The notes below the pieces were generated by a model that worked only from the letters and a program-made list of their open reading frames with translations, was not told where the DNA came from and did not search any database. This document shows, piece after piece, positions 40,208-48,483 of a stretch of 64,000 bases of DNA. How positions within the stretch are numbered: position 1 is the stretch's first letter; every line of letters starts with the position of its first letter. This DNA comes from Sulfuritortus calidifontis. Lineage in GTDB: Bacteria; Pseudomonadota; Gammaproteobacteria; Burkholderiales; Thiobacillaceae. The position numbers and the translations under genes are program-made. Location of the stretch: assembly GCF_003967275.1 (NCBI RefSeq), contig NZ_AP018721.1, positions 62,001-126,000 on the forward strand, given 5' to 3'.

Positions 40208-43188
40208 ACGATCTGATCGCGCGCGGCGCTGGCGGCGGCGGAGGCGGCAAGGGCGGAGGTGGCGGCTCTTCCCATGTGCCGACCGAGGCGCCGAACACCT
40301 TGCGCAGTCGCGCCTACGCGCGGGTGATCGATGTGCTCTCCGAGGGCGAGATCGAGGGCCTGGTCGATGGGCTCAAGAGCATCTATCTGGACGATACGCC
40401 GATCCAGTCCGCCGATGGCGCGATGAACTTTTCCGGGGTGTCGGTCGCCTGGCGCAATGGTCTGCCAGCGCAGAGCCATGTACCAGGCTTTCCCGCCGTC
40501 GAAAACGAGATCGCCGTGGCGACCGAGGTGAAGAATACCGCCCCGGTCGCGCGCGCCATCACCAACCCGAATCTCTCCGCCGTGCGCGTCACCGTCTCGG
40601 TGCCGCAGCTGTCCTACCAGAATCCCTCCAATGGCGATCTGTCTGGCACGTCTGTCGAGATCGCCATCGACATCGACAACGCCGGCGGCGGCTGGCAGGA
40701 AGTCAGGCGCGACACCATCAGCGGCAAGACCATGAGCCGCTACCAGCGCAGCTACCGCATCGACCTGCCGCAGCCCGGCCCGTGGCAGGTGCGCGTGCGG
40801 CGCATCACGCCTGATTCCACGCAGGCCAACATGCAAAACAAGACCTTCTGGGACAGCTACACCGAGATCATCGACTCGAAGCTGCGCTATCCGAACTCGG
40901 CGCTGGTGGCGCTCCAGATCGACGCGGCGCAGTTCAATCGCATCCCACGCCGGGGCTACGACATCCTGGGCCTGCGCGTGCGCGTGCCGGTCAACTACGA
41001 TCCGATCGCCCGCAGCTACAGCGGCGTGTGGAACGGCGCTTTCAAGATCGCCTGGACGGACAACCCGGCCTGGTGCTTTTACGACCTGTTGACCTCAGAG
41101 CGCTACGGCCTGGGCCAGTATCTCGACGCAAGCCAGATCGACCAGTGGGCGCTCTACGAGATCGCGCGCTACTGCGACGAGCGCTTGCCGGACGGCTTCG
41201 GCGGCACCGAGCCGCGCTTTACATGCAACATCTATTTGCAGACGCGACAAGAGGCCTTTACCGTCATCCAGCAGATGGCCGCGATCTTCCGCGGCATGAC
41301 GTGGTGGGCGAATGGAACGCTCACCTGCTCGCAGGACGCGCCCGCCGATCCGGTGGCGCTGTTCACGGCGGCGAACGTGGTCGATGGGCTGTTCACCTAC
41401 TCCGGCAGCTCGGCGAAGCAGCGCCACACAGTGGCGCTGGTGACCTGGAACGATCCGGCCGACATGTACCGGCAGAAGGTCGAATACGTCGAAGACGAGG
41501 ACGGCATCCGCCGCTTCGGCGTGCGCGAGACCGAGATCGTTGCGGTGGGCTGCACCTCGCGCGGCCAGGCGCATCGCGTGGGCCGCTGGCTGCTCTACAC
41601 CGAGCGCATGGAGACCGAGACGGTCACCTTCCGCGCCGGTCTCGATGCCGCGCTGGTGTGGCCGGGCGCGGTGATCGCGGTGCAAGATGCCGCGCGCGCC
41701 GGTGTGCGCTTCGGCGGGCGCGTGATGGCGGCGACCACGGAGAGCGTGACGCTCGACTCTCCGGTCACGATCGAGCCCGGCAATAGCTACACGCTCTCGG
41801 TCATGCTGCCCGATGGCACGGTGGGTAGCGGCGCGGTGGCGAACTCGCCCGGCGAGACGACGGTTCTCAACCTGTCCTCCGCGCTGCCTGCCGCGCCTGT
41901 GACGGGCGCGGTGTGGGTGCTTGCCGCCTCTGATCTGGCGCCCACGCTATGGCGCGTGATCGGCATCCGTGAGGTAGACGGCCACCAGGTCGAGGTGACC
42001 GCGCTCGCGCATCAGCCCGGCAAGTACGACGCCATCGAGCGCGACATCGTGCTGGAGCCTGCGCGCACCACGCTGCTCGGCGATGGGCCAGCGCCGCAGG
42101 TCGATCTCACCGTCACCGAGTCGCTCTATCTACTCAACCCGGCGGTGGTGGCTGGCAGAGCAACGCTGTCCTGGACGGGATCGGCCTCTCGATACGAGGT
42201 GCGCTGGACGAGGGCAGACGGCCAGTCAGGCACGGCGACTACCGACGCGCCGTCGCTCGACATCGCGCCCATCGAGCCGGGCATCTACGACTTCTCCGTC
42301 GTCGCGGTGGATGCGCTGGGCCGCCGCTCCGCTGCCGCCACGGCGCGTCGCGAGATTTACGGCATCACCGCCGCGCCGCAGGATGTGCATGGCTTTACCG
42401 CGCGGCCGATGGCGGGGCTCGCCTTCGCCTCGTGGGATCGCGCCACCGATCTCGATGTGCTGGTCGGCGGCGACATCGAAATCCGCTGGTCGCCGCTCAC
42501 CTCTGGCGCGACATGGCATGATGCCGTGGTGCTGCCTGACGGCGCGCACAACGGCAGCGCGAGCAACGCGGTCGTCTCGCTCGCTCAAGGCACATACTTC
42601 GCCAAGTTCGTCGACTCCGGCGGTCGCCACTCGGCCAATGCCGCCAGCTTCGTGATGACCGAGGCGATTCTGACCGGCTTCCAGACCGTGGCCACGAGCG
42701 TGCAGCATCCGGCCTTCGCCGGCGCGAAGACCGGCGTCTATCTCGACGGCGGCGCGATCCGGCTCGCCAACCAGACCGACATCGACGATTACGGCGCGAT
42801 AGACGATCAGCCGGACATCGACACCGTGGGCGGCATCGCATCGACCGGCGAATACGCCTTCGACGCCGTGCTCGATCTCGGCTCATCCGCAGCAAGGCGC
42901 TTCCAGGCTCATATCGCGGCGCTGTCCTACGATGCCGCCGACCTGATCGATACCCGCACCCAGTCGGTTGACGACTGGCTCAACGTGCATGGCGACATCG
43001 ACGACTGCACGGCGACCGTCTTCGCCTCCCTCTCGGATGACGGCATCGCCTGGGGGCCGTGGACGCCGTTTCTCACGGCCGATTTCACCGGGCGCTACGC
43101 GCGCTTCAAATGCGTGCTGGAGTCAGGATCGCCAGCGCACAACATCGCCGTCTCGGAACTTGCCGTGGCGGCCAAGATACCCGTGTAA
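40204..43188 (+). CDS. Tail-tip host-specificity protein (lambda J-like)
   Basis: 994 residues. The N-terminus is Gly-rich (GAGGGGGGKGGGGGSSHVP) then TLRSRAYARVIDVLSEGEIEGL, the J signature. Hub domains are followed by fibronectin III-like segments (about 660-830: ATLSWTGSASRYEVRWTRADG; YDFSVVAVDALGRRS) and a C-terminal receptor-binding part. It forms the tail-tip hub and central fibre and sets host range together with the side fibre. Confidence 0.93.
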   Translation: MNDLIARGAGGGGGGKGGGGGSSHVPTEAPNTLRSRAYARVIDVLSEGEIEGLVDGLKSIYLDDTPIQSADGAMNFSGVSVAWRNGLPAQSHVPGFPAVENEIAVATEVKNTAPVARAITNPNLSAVRVTVSVPQLSYQNPSNGDLSGTSVEIAIDIDNAGGGWQEVRRDTISGKTMSRYQRSYRIDLPQPGPWQVRVRRITPDSTQANMQNKTFWDSYTEIIDSKLRYPNSALVALQIDAAQFNRIPRRGYDILGLRVRVPVNYDPIARSYSGVWNGAFKIAWTDNPAWCFYDLLTSERYGLGQYLDASQIDQWALYEIARYCDERLPDGFGGTEPRFTCNIYLQTRQEAFTVIQQMAAIFRGMTWWANGTLTCSQDAPADPVALFTAANVVDGLFTYSGSSAKQRHTVALVTWNDPADMYRQKVEYVEDEDGIRRFGVRETEIVAVGCTSRGQAHRVGRWLLYTERMETETVTFRAGLDAALVWPGAVIAVQDAARAGVRFGGRVMAATTESVTLDSPVTIEPGNSYTLSVMLPDGTVGSGAVANSPGETTVLNLSSALPAAPVTGAVWVLAASDLAPTLWRVIGIREVDGHQVEVTALAHQPGKYDAIERDIVLEPARTTLLGDGPAPQVDLTVTESLYLLNPAVVAGRATLSWTGSASRYEVRWTRADGQSGTATTDAPSLDIAPIEPGIYDFSVVAVDALGRRSAAATARREIYGITAAPQDVHGFTARPMAGLAFASWDRATDLDVLVGGDIEIRWSPLTSGATWHDAVVLPDGAHNGSASNAVVSLAQGTYFAKFVDSGGRHSANAASFVMTEAILTGFQTVATSVQHPAFAGAKTGVYLDGGAIRLANQTDIDDYGAIDDQPDIDTVGGIASTGEYAFDAVLDLGSSAARRFQAHIAALSYDAADLIDTRTQSVDDWLNVHGDIDDCTATVFASLSDDGIAWGPWTPFLTADFTGRYARFKCVLESGSPAHNIAVSELAVAAKIPV

Positions 43189-43197
43189 GGAGATGAC

Positions 43198-44808
43198 ATG
43201 GCGCAACATGACTATCTGATCGACAACCAGCCAGGCGTTGCCTTCCGCGCCGACCTCAACGCGGCGCTCGCCGCCATCGTGAGCAACAACGCCGGCGCGA
43301 CCGAGCCGGCGACGACCTATCCCTATCAGTGGTGGGCCGACACCACCAGCGGCAAGCTCAAGCTGCGCAACGCCGCCAATACCGGCTGGATCGAGGTGGG
43401 AAGCTTGAGCGACCCGAATCTCGGCCTCGCACTCAAGGGTGCGATCACATCCTCCGGTCTCACCCAGTCCTCCGGCAAGCTGCTCGGTCGCGCGTCGAGC
43501 GGCGACGGCGCGGTAGAAGAGATCAGCGTCGGGAGCGGGCTGTCGTTGACAGGTGTGGTCCTGAGCGCATCCGGCGTGCCGGTCGGCAGTATCATCTATA
43601 CGTCTAGCAAAACGCCGCCGTCTGGGTTTTTACGCTGCAACGGGCAGGAGGTGAGCCAGACTACATACGCGGAGTTGTATGCCGTTGTCGGCGATACTTA
43701 CAACTACACGCGCAACGTGTATGTCAACGGGAAGCCGCACAGACAGCAGTATTGGGAAAACACTACGCAGAATGCGGATATTACTGGATGGACGACCGGC
43801 ACGAGCCTGCCAGGAGCGTTGTACGCTTCTCAAGCCATCGTCACGAACAGCAGAGTATATCTGCTCGGCGGCTATGTCAGCAGTGCTGTAAGCACTGTCT
43901 ACACTGCGCCGATCAATCCGGACGGTACGCTAGGCGCATGGACGACCGGCACGAGCCTGCCAGGAGCGTTGTACGCTTCTCAAGCCATCGTCACGAACAG
44001 CAGAGTATATCTGCTCGGCGGCTATGTCAGCAGTGCTGTAAGCACTGTCTACACTGCGCCGATCAATCCGGACGGTACGCTAGGCGCATGGACTACCGGA
44101 ACGAGCCTGCCAGGGGCGTTAAGCCGTCCTCAAGCCATCGTCACGAACAGCCTAGTATATTTGCTCGGCGGCGATAACGGCGGTTCCGTAAGCACTGTCT
44201 ACACTGCGCCGATCAATCCGGACGGTACGCTAGGCGCATGGACTACCGGAACGAGCCTGCCATGGGCGTTAAGCCGTTCTCAAGCCATCGTCACGAACAG
44301 CCGAGTATATTTGCTCGGCGGCGATAACGGCGGTTCCGTAAGCACTGTCTACACTGCGCCGATCAATCCGGACGGTACGCTAGGCGCATGGACGACCGGA
44401 ACGAGCCTGCCAGTGGCGTTAAGCCTTTCTCAAGCCATCGTCACCAACAGCCGAGTATATCTGCTCGGTGGTTATGTCAGCAGTGCTGTAAGCACTGTCT
44501 ACACTGCGCCGATCAATCCGGACGGTACGCTAGGCGCATGGACTACCGGAACGAGCCTGCCAGGGGCGTTAAGCCTTTCTCAAGCCATCGTCACCAACAG
44601 CCGAGTATATCTGCTCGGTGGTTATGTCAGCAGTGCTGTAAGCACTGTCTACACCGCTTCGTTTTCAGGCGGGCTTAACGATTATTTAACCCCGCATAAG
44701 TCCTACATCGCGCAGAACCCGTCAACTGGAAACTTCTACTTGCCAAACGTTGGGCCAGAAGCAACTTACTACGGCGAAGACGCGATTTACGCACACATCA
44801 AATACTAA
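43198..44808 (+). CDS. Tail fibre with collar domain and six 50-residue Kelch-like repeats
   Basis: 536 residues. N-terminal attachment segment, then a tail-collar-like domain (PPSGFLRCNGQEVSQTTYAELYAVVGDTYN, about 140-170). Six near-identical 50-residue units (43789-44688) follow with the core VYLLGG and INPDGTLGAWTTGTSLP, suggesting a six-bladed propeller. The end (about 500-536) resumes collar-like sequence. Residues vary mainly at two places per unit: after TSLP (GALYAS, GALSRP, WALSRS, VALSLS) and after LLGG (YVSSAV or DNGGSV). It likely binds a host surface glycan or protein. Confidence 0.88.
   Translation: MAQHDYLIDNQPGVAFRADLNAALAAIVSNNAGATEPATTYPYQWWADTTSGKLKLRNAANTGWIEVGSLSDPNLGLALKGAITSSGLTQSSGKLLGRASSGDGAVEEISVGSGLSLTGVVLSASGVPVGSIIYTSSKTPPSGFLRCNGQEVSQTTYAELYAVVGDTYNYTRNVYVNGKPHRQQYWENTTQNADITGWTTGTSLPGALYASQAIVTNSRVYLLGGYVSSAVSTVYTAPINPDGTLGAWTTGTSLPGALYASQAIVTNSRVYLLGGYVSSAVSTVYTAPINPDGTLGAWTTGTSLPGALSRPQAIVTNSLVYLLGGDNGGSVSTVYTAPINPDGTLGAWTTGTSLPWALSRSQAIVTNSRVYLLGGDNGGSVSTVYTAPINPDGTLGAWTTGTSLPVALSLSQAIVTNSRVYLLGGYVSSAVSTVYTAPINPDGTLGAWTTGTSLPGALSLSQAIVTNSRVYLLGGYVSSAVSTVYTASFSGGLNDYLTPHKSYIAQNPSTGNFYLPNVGPEATYYGEDAIYAHIKY
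43789..44688 (+). repeat. Six tandem 150-bp repeats
   Basis: Units start at 43789, 43939, 44089, 44239, 44389 and 44539, each exactly 150 bases and mostly over 90% identical. Units 1-2 and 3-4 are the most alike, as are 5-6, suggesting pairwise duplication. The multiple-of-three period keeps frame when copies are gained or lost. Confidence 0.95.
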
Positions 44809-44817
44809 GGGGGCGCC

Positions 44818-45315
44818 ATGATCTATTACGCTTTCAATCCAATCACTCGTCGATATAGCGGTGAGACCGAGTCCGAAGGTTGTCCCACGTTCGCTACAGC
44901 TACGGCCCCGCACCGCCCAGACGCGGTTTACGACGTCATCCACCGTGTGTGGGTCGATCCGCCTGATACCACGCCGTCCATTGCCGAAGTCAAAGCCGCC
45001 AAGAAGCTCCAGATCGAAGCCGAGCGCGACGCGCAGTGCGTGGCGAACGTCACTGTCAACGGCCACGTGTGGCAGGCAGACAAGCGCAGCCAAGAGCTAC
45101 TCGGCCAAGCCATCTCGCTTGCGCAAGCCGGGCTCCCGCTGCCGTCGGTATGGCGTGACGCAGACAACAACGACGTGCCTGTCACGTCCATCGCAGACTT
45201 GCTCGCCATCGCTGGCGTGATCGCGCAGCAGGTGCAGACTGCCTACTCCACGTCATGGGCGCGGAAGGCTGCGCTTGAGGCCGCGACGACGATCGAAGAG
45301 GTGAATGCGGTATGA
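44818..45315 (+). CDS. Tail fibre assembly-type protein (DUF4376)
   Basis: 165 residues. The N-terminal part (MIYYAFNPITRRYSGE) is typical of fibre-associated proteins. The C-terminal DUF4376 region includes KKLQIEAERDAQCVANVTVNGHVWQADKRSQELLGQAI. It probably helps fold or attach the fibre encoded just upstream. It overlaps the last phage gene by 4 bases. Confidence 0.78.
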   Translation: MIYYAFNPITRRYSGETESEGCPTFATATAPHRPDAVYDVIHRVWVDPPDTTPSIAEVKAAKKLQIEAERDAQCVANVTVNGHVWQADKRSQELLGQAISLAQAGLPLPSVWRDADNNDVPVTSIADLLAIAGVIAQQVQTAYSTSWARKAALEAATTIEEVNAV

Positions 45316-45575
45316 GATGGCGTGTGCTCAATCTCCTGATAGCGCTCGACCAACTTGCCTGGGTGTTGCTCACGCTCGGCAACGGCTCGCCGGACGAGAC
45401 GATCAGCGCGGCGGCGTACCGCATGGAAAGTCAAGGCAAGCTAGCCGGCCGCATCCTGCGCCCTGTCATCGATGCTATTTTCCTGGCGCTTGAGCGTGAC
45501 CACTGCCGCCTGAGCTACGAGAGCGAGGTATCCGGATCGCAACTGCCGTCCGCCTACCGTGCACGCATTCCGTGA
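45312..45575 (+). CDS. Prophage right-end small protein
   Basis: 87 residues. Hydrophobic N-terminus (VLNLLIALDQLAWVLLTLG) then DETISAAAYRMESQGKLAGRILRPVIDAIF and LERDHCRLSYESE. This form is seen at the right end of other proteobacterial prophages, role unknown. The end runs into the right-end repeats, with a dispersed motif at 45567. Confidence 0.6.
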   Translation: MRWRVLNLLIALDQLAWVLLTLGNGSPDETISAAAYRMESQGKLAGRILRPVIDAIFLALERDHCRLSYESEVSGSQLPSAYRARIP

Positions 45576-45652
45576 GACAAGTTTTGTCGCATACAATGCG
45601 TGCACGTCGCAAATAATGTGAGCCAGCGTCTCAAATAATTTGTGCACGCCTA
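45567..45652 (-). repeat. Right-end transposase-site-like repeats
   Basis: In minus orientation (pointing into the phage): ATTATTTGAGACGC (45626-45639), ACATTATTTGCGACG (45605-45619) and GCATTGTATGCGACAA (45584-45599). A plus-oriented TGAGACAA copy (45567-45580) forms a large palindrome with the last. Same core as the left-end pair. Ends with CCTA at 45652. Confidence 0.65.
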
Positions 45653-45656
45653 GCGG
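45653..45656. repeat. Target-site duplication, right copy (GCGG)
   Basis: Matches the GCGG at 12838-12841 flanking the left prophage end. Confidence 0.75.
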
Positions 45657-46524
45657 GGTAGACGTAATCGACCTTGCCCTCGAACACCTCGCCCGGCAGC
45701 GAGGCGAGCTTCACCTCCACGCTCTTGCCCGGCGCGATCCAGGCGCCCTGGTCTTCGACCACCTCGGCGGTGACCCAGACCCGGGACAGGTCGGCGACGG
45801 TCAGCATGGGCATGCCGGCCGAGATGGCGGCGCCCTCCTTGGCCGGCAGCTCGGTGACCACGCCGGCGAGCGGGGCGTGATAGGCCACCCGTCGCTGCGC
45901 CTTGCCCGCTTTCTCCAGGCGCGCGATCTGCGCCTCGGCGAGGCCGAGGAAGGACAGCTTCTGCCGCGCCGCCTGGCGCCAGGCCGCATCCTCGTTCTGA
46001 CGCAGGGCGAGCAGGTATTCCTCCTGGGCGGCGTAGAGCGCCGGGCTGTAGACCTCGGCGATCAGCTGGCCGGCGCGCACCGTCTCGTTCAGCGCCCGCA
46101 CGTGCAGGCGCTCGATCCAGCCTTCGCTGCGGGCCTGCAGCACGGCCACGCGGTTTTCGTCGTTGCGGACGTAGCCGACGGTGTCGATCCGCCGCCAGAG
46201 CCGGCCGCGCTCGGCCACCGCCGTGCGTACGCCGAGGTTCTGCACGGTGCGCGGATCGATCGCCACCCCGGCGCTGCCGGCCTCGTCGGCGTATTTGGGC
46301 ACCAGCTCCATGTCCATGAAGGGCGACTTGCCCGGCTTGTCGAAATGCTGGTCCGGCACCATCGGGTCGTACCAGTAAAGGATCTTGCGCTCGCCGGCCG
46401 CGGCGGCGGCTGGGGCGTTGCCGGCCGTTTCGTGACCGGACTGCTTGAGGGCGAACCAACTGCCGGCGCCGCCGGCAGCGAGGCCGAGGGTGAGTGCGAG
46501 GGCGATCTTGATCCGGGTGTCCAT
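45653..46524 (-). pseudogene. cusB: cusB N-terminal fragment (gene split by prophage)
   Basis: About 290 residues of a CusB-type membrane-fusion protein: an N-terminal membrane anchor (IALALTLGLAAGGAGSWFAL) and a heavy-metal-binding domain (YWYDPMVPDQHFDKPGKSPF, MDMELVPKY). The lipoyl/hairpin domains follow (AVLQARSEGWIERLHVRALN; a helical hairpin 150-210; GVVTELPAKEGAAIS). It stops at YVYPA where the phage begins. In the lysogen the frame reads a few codons into the right end (RRAQII) and terminates. The truncated product lacks the barrel and CusF domains and should not form a working pump. Confidence 0.95.
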
Positions 46525-46534
46525 GGCGGACTCC

Positions 46535-47797
46535 TTATTCGAAATAGGTCAGCAGGGTGGCGGCCCGGGCCTGGGCCACCGCCTGGGTCAGGTGCTCGAG
46601 CCGGGCCTCGGCCTCGGCGCGGCGCGCCTCGATCACGCGGTCGAAGCTGGCCTGGTTGCTGCGGTAGGCGGCCAGCGCGCTGTCGACGCGGCGGGCGGCC
46701 AGCGGCAGGATTTCACGCTCGATGCGTTCCAGCCGTTCGTGCGCTACCTGCCAGTCGGCATAGGCCATGCGCAAGTCGGCCTCGAGCATGCGCCGGCGGT
46801 CTTCCAGCATCGCCTCCTGCTGATTGAGCTCGGCGTGGCGGGCGGCCAGCCGGCGGTCCTGGCGCTTGCCGGGAAACAGCGGCAGGTCGACGCCGACCAT
46901 CAGCTTGACGGTGTCGGCCCGGTCGTTGCCGCGGATGCCATAGGACAGGTCGACGCTCCAGTCCGGCCGGTAGGCCTGGCGGGCGAGCTGGGTGTCGGTG
47001 CGGGCGGCCTCGACCCCCTGACGCAGCGCGGCCAGTTCCGGATGCTCGGTCAGTCTGGCTTCCAGCTCGGTGAGCGAGGGTGGCGGCGCTTGATCGGGCA
47101 AGGCCGCCAGCGGCCGGTTGGCGGCGGCACCCAGCCAGCGGGCCAGCGCCGCCTGGCCGCGGCGCTGCTGGCCCGCCAGCTCGGCGCGGCGGTTGCGGGT
47201 CTCGGCCAGCATGGCGCGCATGGCCAAGGTCTCCGCCTGCGACAGCTGGCCGGTCTTGTAAGCCACCTCGCTCCATTCCACCTGGCGGGTGTATTCCGCC
47301 TCGATCTCAGCCAGCAGACGGCCGGCGGCAGTCGGCCAATAGGCCTCGAGCCAGGCCAGGCGGGCGTCGCGGGCGATGCGCCGCTCGCCGGCCGCGAGCA
47401 GCAGGCGGTTCTGGCCCGCCTCCTGCTCCAGCCGTCGGCCGGCCAGGGCGAGCTTGTCGCCGCCGGGGATGGCCTGGGAGAAACCGATGACCGTCTGGGT
47501 CATCTCCTGTCGGGTCAGGCTGAAGCTGTCGACCGGCACGCCCTCGACGCCGAGGATGAGCTTGGGGTCGGGCAATTGGCGGGCGGCCACGGCGTTTTCC
47601 TGAAGCGAGCTGACCATGGCCGCCTGCGCGGTCAATTGCGGCTGGCGTTCGAGCGCCAACCGGCCGGCCTCGAGCAGGCCGAGGCCGGGTTCGGCCGCCG
47701 AGACGGCCGAGGAGAAGAGCGCCGCACCCGCGAGCCAGGCGAGGGTGCGCGCGCCAAGCCACGGCGACGGGCCGCGGGCGAAGCAGGGCGTATGCAT
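46535..47797 (-). CDS. cusC: CusC-type outer-membrane efflux channel
   Basis: 420 residues with a signal peptide (LAWLAGAALFSSAVSA). It has the TolC-family repeat of long helices and two strand pairs (GLLEAGRLALERQPQL; TQTVIGFSQAIPGGDKLALAGRR; DWSVDLSYGIRGN; VGVDLPLFPGKRQDRRLAA). No lipobox is evident. It is the first gene of the cusCBA unit, 10 bases before cusB, and provides the outer-membrane duct for the pump. It remains intact but without a functional adaptor. Confidence 0.9.
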   Translation of the reverse strand: MHTPCFARGPSPWLGARTLAWLAGAALFSSAVSAAEPGLGLLEAGRLALERQPQLTAQAAMVSSLQENAVAARQLPDPKLILGVEGVPVDSFSLTRQEMTQTVIGFSQAIPGGDKLALAGRRLEQEAGQNRLLLAAGERRIARDARLAWLEAYWPTAAGRLLAEIEAEYTRQVEWSEVAYKTGQLSQAETLAMRAMLAETRNRRAELAGQQRRGQAALARWLGAAANRPLAALPDQAPPPSLTELEARLTEHPELAALRQGVEAARTDTQLARQAYRPDWSVDLSYGIRGNDRADTVKLMVGVDLPLFPGKRQDRRLAARHAELNQQEAMLEDRRRMLEADLRMAYADWQVAHERLERIEREILPLAARRVDSALAAYRSNQASFDRVIEARRAEAEARLEHLTQAVAQARAATLLTYFE

Positions 47798-47844
47798 GAT
47801 GCCTCCGTACTGAGCGACCGGGCGTAGCCGGCCGGGAATGCAGT

Positions 47845-48114
47845 AGAGCCCATTTCAGCAGGAAACATGCCTCGGGTTGAGGTCAGGATCGGCGCCTGCG
47901 GCGTTACGCCGCTTGTCGATGGAACGACCATCGACTGCGCGACGTGCCTTGCATCCATCCGATCCTGACCTCAACCCGAAGGGCCGGCTGCCTGCGGGTG
48001 CATTGCCGCGTTGCGGGTGGCTCGTGGAGAATGACTACACTTCCCCCCCCCCGCGCCTCGCACTGCACCCGCAGGTAACCGGCGCGGGGCATGTTTCCTG
48101 CTGAAATGGGCTCT
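47845..48114. repeat. Three-way-junction inverted-repeat element (MITE-like)
   Basis: A 27-bp perfect terminal inverted repeat (47845-47871 and 48088-48114) encloses a 21-bp perfect inverted repeat (47872-47892 and 47959-47979) and a 20-bp imperfect one (47983-48002 and 48064-48083). The loop of the first holds two smaller hairpins (GCGGCG/CGCCGC; TCGATGG/CCATCGA), and the loop of the second has a run of ten C. It fills the gap between cusC and the next gene and has no reading frame of note. It could be a non-autonomous transposable element or a structured RNA. Confidence 0.85.
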
Positions 48115-48126
48115 TAGATCAGTACG

Positions 48127-48483
48127 TCAGAGGCGGGGCGGCGGCGGTTCTGGGGCGGGGGGGAGGTGGGTGTTGAGGCTGATGCGCACGACGGTGTAGT
48201 CGTCGGCCTCGTTGCTGCCGGTGAACATGGGCAGTGCCGGCAGGGTCGGCGCCATGGCGCACGTGCACTGGACGGCGTTGCCGCAATGGCAGCCGGTGAG
48301 CGAAGGCTTATTGGAATCGTCGGCAGACTCCACATGATGGCAGGGCATGGCCTGCGCCTCTTGCGCGGCGACCGCTGCCATGGCCAGGCTGTGGCTGGCC
48401 GGCCCAATAGCCAGTATGCAGGCCAGCACCAGGCGCAGGGAGCGCGCCCAGGCTTGGCGGTGCAGCCGGCTAAGTAAGTTCAT
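48127..48483 (-). CDS. Small exported Cys/His-rich protein
   Basis: 118 residues. Signal sequence (LRLVLACILAIGPASHSLAMA), then MPCHHVESAD and GCHCGNAVQCTCAMAP, a cluster of five Cys and two His that could bind copper or form disulfides, and a Pro-rich end. Its location in the metal-efflux operon supports a periplasmic metal-related role. The start overlaps the stop of the response regulator gene. Confidence 0.65.
   Translation of the reverse strand: MNLLSRLHRQAWARSLRLVLACILAIGPASHSLAMAAVAAQEAQAMPCHHVESADDSNKPSLTGCHCGNAVQCTCAMAPTLPALPMFTGSNEADDYTVVRISLNTHLPPAPEPPPPRL

Larger units (their letters stand above)
12855..45639. repeat. Dispersed 13-bp motif ATTGNRTGCGACG through the prophage
   Basis: Internal copies resembling the terminal sites. 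Plus orientation: 12972, 16526, 19217 (TGAGAC variant), 20699, 25247, 32040, 39697, 45567 (TGAGAC variant), with one-mismatch copies near 18193 and 33995. Minus orientation: 22082, 28871, 30596 (two mismatches), 45585, 45606, 45626. They fall in coding and non-coding DNA alike. I saw no comparable copy in the flanking host sequence. Possible roles are transposase or immunity binding, or recognition by another phage or host protein. Confidence 0.55.
12842..45652 (+). mobile_element. Mu-type transposable prophage with lambda-like siphovirus tail (32,811 bp)
   Basis: Bounded by the cusB reading frame on both sides and by GCGG duplications. The outermost bases are an inverted TAGG/CCTA. Gene order from the left: CI-like repressor (minus), early genes, MuA/MuB-like transposition proteins, GemA, Mor, lysis, terminase, portal, gpF, gpG, protease/scaffold, capsid, tail, tail fibre. 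All structural genes are intact as far as can be read, so the prophage may be functional. Replicative transposition genes plus lambda-like minor tail proteins (M, L, K, I, J) resemble B3-type transposable siphophages. No sheath or baseplate genes of a Mu-like contractile tail are present. Confidence 0.97.

Noticed and set aside
43789-44688. Tandem repeats considered as CRISPR
   Set aside because: 150-bp units in frame inside a fibre gene with no unique spacers and no cas genes.
43198-44808. Diversity-generating retroelement acting on the tail fibre
   Set aside because: No reverse transcriptase gene or template repeat in the window; variation fits repeat recombination.
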